This document shows positions 38,431-40,137 of a DNA stretch of 40,137 nt, piece after piece. The position numbers and the translations under genes are program-made. Origin of the DNA: Clostridiales bacterium (lineage in GTDB: Bacteria; Bacillota; Clostridia; Oscillospirales; Butyricicoccaceae); the NCBI GenBank assembly GCA_022775385.1, contig JALFIV010000020.1, positions 1-40,137 of the forward strand, in the 5' to 3' direction. Numbering within the stretch: the stretch's first letter is position 1; each line of letters starts with the position of its first letter. The notes beneath the pieces were generated by a model. It searched no databases and was not told the origin of the DNA. It saw only the letters and a program-made list of their open reading frames with translations.

Positions 38431-38482
38431 CTGTTTTTTGGACAAAACAGCTATGACAATCGTTCGACAAACATGATATACT
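38431..38482 (+). promoter_or_regulatory. carD promoter and upstream inverted repeat
   Basis: ATGACA (38453-38458), 18-bp spacer, TATACT (38477-38482). The perfect repeat CTGTTTT-TTGGAC-AAAACAG (38431-38450) ends 2 bases before the -35 and could bind a regulator. Confidence 0.6.
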
Positions 38483-38543
38483 ATATGTAACAGTTGCAGT
38501 GTCCTCCACTCAGCTGATTCTCATATTGTAAGGAGTTGATTCC

Positions 38544-39056
38544 GTGTTTCATGTCAATGACTGGGTTGTCTACGGCACGTCCGGTGTCTATTGTGTCGTC
38601 GACACCGACCTTCCGGATCCCACCGGCAGCGACAGCGAACGCCGCTACTATGAGCTGCAGTCTGCCAAGCAGAAATGCCGCACCTATGTCCCCATGGATT
38701 CTGCGGTGCGTATGCGTCCGATCCTCTCCAAAGAGGAGGCGGAAGATCTGATTCGCCGGATTCCCGAGCTGGATACCCCGCTCTGTGCGGAACACGGCAA
38801 GAATGCGGCGGAAAAATATTACCGCGACCTGCTGCAGCACGGCGACTGTGCAGCCATCATCGGTGCGGTACACAAGCTGTCCGAACGCCGGCGCAGTCTG
38901 ATTCAATCCGGACGACATATGAGCTTTACCGAGGAAAAATTTCTGCGCCGCGGACGCGAGCTCCTCGACAGCGAGTTTTCCATCTCCCTCGGGATTCCCC
39001 CGGAGAAGGTCGCTTCGTTTATTCGTCAGACACTGACAAAGCATCCGAATTGTTGA
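38544..39056 (+). CDS. CarD family transcriptional regulator
   Basis: A 170-residue RNA-polymerase-binding protein. The N-terminal CarD_CdnL_TRCF domain (about 1-62) starts FHVNDWVVYGTSGVYCVVD and contains YYELQSAKQKCRTYVPMDS; the C-terminal helical domain (about 75-165) includes LSKEEAEDLIRRIPELDT and KLSERRRSLIQSGRHMSFTEEKFLRRGRELL. CarD stabilises the open promoter complex. The start is GTG 38544 behind AAGGAG. Monocistronic with a terminator at 39065. Confidence 0.93.
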   Translation: MFHVNDWVVYGTSGVYCVVDTDLPDPTGSDSERRYYELQSAKQKCRTYVPMDSAVRMRPILSKEEAEDLIRRIPELDTPLCAEHGKNAAEKYYRDLLQHGDCAAIIGAVHKLSERRRSLIQSGRHMSFTEEKFLRRGRELLDSEFSISLGIPPEKVASFIRQTLTKHPNC

Positions 39057-39064
39057 GTATTTCC

Positions 39065-39096
39065 GATAAAATCCGGTAAGCCGCTTTTATCTTTTG
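39065..39096 (+). terminator. Probable terminator of carD
   Basis: GATAAAA / TTTTATC stem with an inner CGG-TAAG-CCG, followed by TTTT. Confidence 0.65.
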
Positions 39097-39108
39097 GCAG
39101 TTTGCCCA

Positions 39109-39137
39109 TTGTTCAACCGCATTTTAATCAATGTAAT
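39109..39137 (+). promoter_or_regulatory. Possible promoter upstream of the symporter remnant
   Basis: TTGTTC (39109-39114), 17-bp spacer, TGTAAT (39132-39137). Confidence 0.45.
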
Positions 39138-39156
39138 GAGATTGTATTTCATATCC

Positions 39157-39192
39157 AAGACTCCAAAGGCGGACGCTTTTGGGGTCTTTTTG
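39157..39192 (+). terminator. Terminator hairpin in the symporter leader
   Basis: AAGACTCCAAAG / CTTTTGGGGTCTT (one bulge, one wobble) followed by TTTTT, 61 bases before the ATG at 39253. It would stop transcription from the promoter at 39109. Confidence 0.75.
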
Positions 39193-39252
39193 TTTTGTCT
39201 GGAAAAATCCCCTTTTTTTCAGACAACCGCCATCTCACGAAAGGATGATTGT

Positions 39253-39678
39253 ATGAACAAACTTCTCAAAAACAGCACCTTCCAGATCTTCCTCGTGATG
39301 ATTCTGGGTATGGTCGCAGGCGCCATCGTCCCGAACATCATGGTTTCGACCAAGTTCGTCGGCGAAATCTTCCTCCGTCTCATCCAGATGTCCGTCGTCG
39401 TACTGGTCATGGGTTCGGTCATCGAGGCGGTCGGTTCGCTCAGGCGCAAGGAAATCGGCGCACTGGGCGGAAAGGCATTTATCGGCTTCGCCTGCACGAC
39501 GCTGGTTGCCGGCACAGTCGGCATCATCGGCGCGAATCTGGTCAAGCCGGGCTCCGGCATCGACTGGTTCTCCGGTATGTTCCGCACCACGCTGAACGTC
39601 ATCGACGATGTTCTGGTCGCTCTGGTTGTCGTCAAGCAGGAGGGCGAATTTGATCGTCAGATCTTTGACCGCGACTGA
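39253..39678 (+). CDS. SDF-family dicarboxylate/amino acid:cation symporter, internally deleted (probable pseudogene)
   Basis: The frame encodes 141 residues, while the family is about 400. The first ~105 (FQIFLVMILGMVAGAIV ... EIFLRLIQMSVVVLVMGSVIEAVGSL ... LVAGTVGIIGANLVKPGSGIDW) match the N-terminal helices 1-3. They then jump straight to FRTTLNVIDDVLVALVVVKQEGEFD, which is the family C-terminus (N-V-x-x-D-V helix 8). The middle ~250 residues, with the re-entrant hairpins and substrate site, are missing without a frame break. It cannot transport. Start ATG 39253 behind AAAGGATGA; a terminator follows at 39700. Translation may still occur. Confidence 0.75.
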   Translation: MNKLLKNSTFQIFLVMILGMVAGAIVPNIMVSTKFVGEIFLRLIQMSVVVLVMGSVIEAVGSLRRKEIGALGGKAFIGFACTTLVAGTVGIIGANLVKPGSGIDWFSGMFRTTLNVIDDVLVALVVVKQEGEFDRQIFDRD

Positions 39679-39699
39679 TTAAAACCGGCAATTCTCCAT

Positions 39700-39746
39700 A
39701 AAACGGTTCGGAATCGAAGGAATCCCCTCGGTTCCGGACCGTTTTT
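39700..39746 (+). terminator. Terminator after the symporter remnant
   Basis: AAAACGGT-T-CGGAA / TTCCG-G-ACCGTTTT hairpin followed by Ts. Confidence 0.85.
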
Positions 39747-39847
39747 CCTCGTTTCAGACAGCAGTTACATCCCGTTGTCATCGCCACTTTTGCTTGACCA
39801 CTTTGCACAATTGTAAATAATCTATAAATATATTTTGAAATTTCATG

Positions 39848-39876
39848 TTGCATTCTATAAACTGGTTTGTTATTAT
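39848..39876 (+). promoter_or_regulatory. Promoter of the sodium:solute symporter gene
   Basis: TTGCAT (39848-39853), 17-bp spacer, TATTAT (39871-39876). It lies in an AT-rich 280-base gap; the leader is about 80 nt. Confidence 0.7.
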
Positions 39877-39960
39877 ATGTTAGGACTCTGTCCGTCCATC
39901 TATGCCGTGATCCGGAACATGGTACAGATGGGGAGAAAAGAAATAAAGGAGAATATTGAG

Positions 39961-40137
39961 ATGGATCTTACTATCACTGTTGTTGAGTTCCTGTTGTTCA
40001 CGATCTTCGTAGCAGTTCTGTCCTGGTACAAGACGCGTGACGAGAGACTGGACACCGAGGAAGGTTACTTCGTCGCAGGTCACAGCCTCCCGGGTATTGT
40101 CATCGCAGGCTCGCTGATGATGACAAACCTTTCCGCA
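39961..40137 (+). CDS. Sodium:solute symporter (SSS family), 5' part only
   Basis: The first 59 residues of a membrane transporter. The opening helix VVEFLLFTIFVAVLSWYKTR is followed by GYFVAGHSLPGIVIAGSLMMTNLSA, the N-terminal signature of SglT-type SSS carriers (YFVAGRSLPG...GSLLLTNLSA). It would take up a sugar or similar solute with Na+. ATG 39961 has AAAGGAGAATATTGAG. The gene runs off the window at 40137, so the rest and the substrate are unseen. Confidence 0.88.
   Translation, partial: MDLTITVVEFLLFTIFVAVLSWYKTRDERLDTEEGYFVAGHSLPGIVIAGSLMMTNLSA

Noticed and set aside
38231-38476. 81-codon plus-strand frame upstream of carD
   Set aside because: No ribosome binding site, no motif, and it covers the carD promoter and its inverted repeat.
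1-40137. CRISPR array, transposon or IS element
   Set aside because: No regularly spaced repeats, no transposase or integrase motifs and no terminal inverted repeats were seen on either strand.

Overview
The window looks like part of a chromosome from an anaerobic, endospore-forming Firmicute of class Clostridia, probably the Oscillospirales / Butyricicoccus-Agathobaculum neighbourhood. The basis is a GC-rich sequence with strong AGGAGG ribosome binding sites and TTGACA/TATAAT promoters, a cotJABC spore-coat operon, a butyryl-CoA:acetate-type CoA-transferase, a CarD regulator, a double-feoA/feoB iron operon with a FeoB-associated Cys-rich peptide, and a DUF1847 protein. The genus is inferred. 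There are no phage or transposon genes, rRNA genes or CRISPR arrays.

Layout. 1-3 kb (minus): the 5' part of a thioredoxin gene, a small secreted protein, cysK and an Rrf2 regulator. An orphan promoter-terminator unit that could make a short RNA lies in the gap upstream of the secreted-protein gene. 3-11.4 kb (minus): one seven-gene operon with a consensus promoter and a strong terminator: AMP-forming ligase, acyl carrier protein, MBOAT acyltransferase, two tandem DltD-like SGNH proteins, a family-3 acyltransferase and a type II thioesterase. It has the logic of dltABCD, but its components do not look like canonical teichoic-acid D-alanylation. I regard it as the best candidate in the window for an undescribed cell-envelope acylation system.

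11.6-19.2 kb: a CoA-transferase diverges from an inositol-2-dehydrogenase-like oxidoreductase. A MATE pump converges on a secreted SH3/C39-like protein whose start region holds a perfect WalR-type box. Then come DUF1847 and a large membrane protein. 19.2-22.1 kb (minus): mntP behind a complete yybP-ykoY manganese riboswitch with its own terminator, then an XRE regulator / flavodoxin-fold reductase / secreted SH3-like protein operon. 22.2-23.3 kb: three very small genes and a tRNA-Ser(UGA)-tRNA-Ser(GCU) transcription unit. 23.4-27.4 kb: SpoU methyltransferase, 1-phosphofructokinase, cytidylate-kinase-like protein and cotJABC.

27.4-34.8 kb (minus): a TetR regulator with two matching 18-bp operators beside a DUF1330/MBL-hydrolase pair. 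Next is a tight ybaK-MFS-macro-mutT-yjbR operon, which looks like a quality-control set, and a second closely related MFS gene under an AraC regulator. The two MFS regions share a related terminator-promoter cassette, evidence of an old duplication. 34.9-38.2 kb (minus): feoA-feoA-feoB plus two tiny membrane peptides, with three DtxR/IdeR-like boxes and a terminator hairpin in the leader. 38.5-40.1 kb (plus): carD, an internally deleted SDF-family symporter remnant, and the start of a sodium:solute symporter running off the window.
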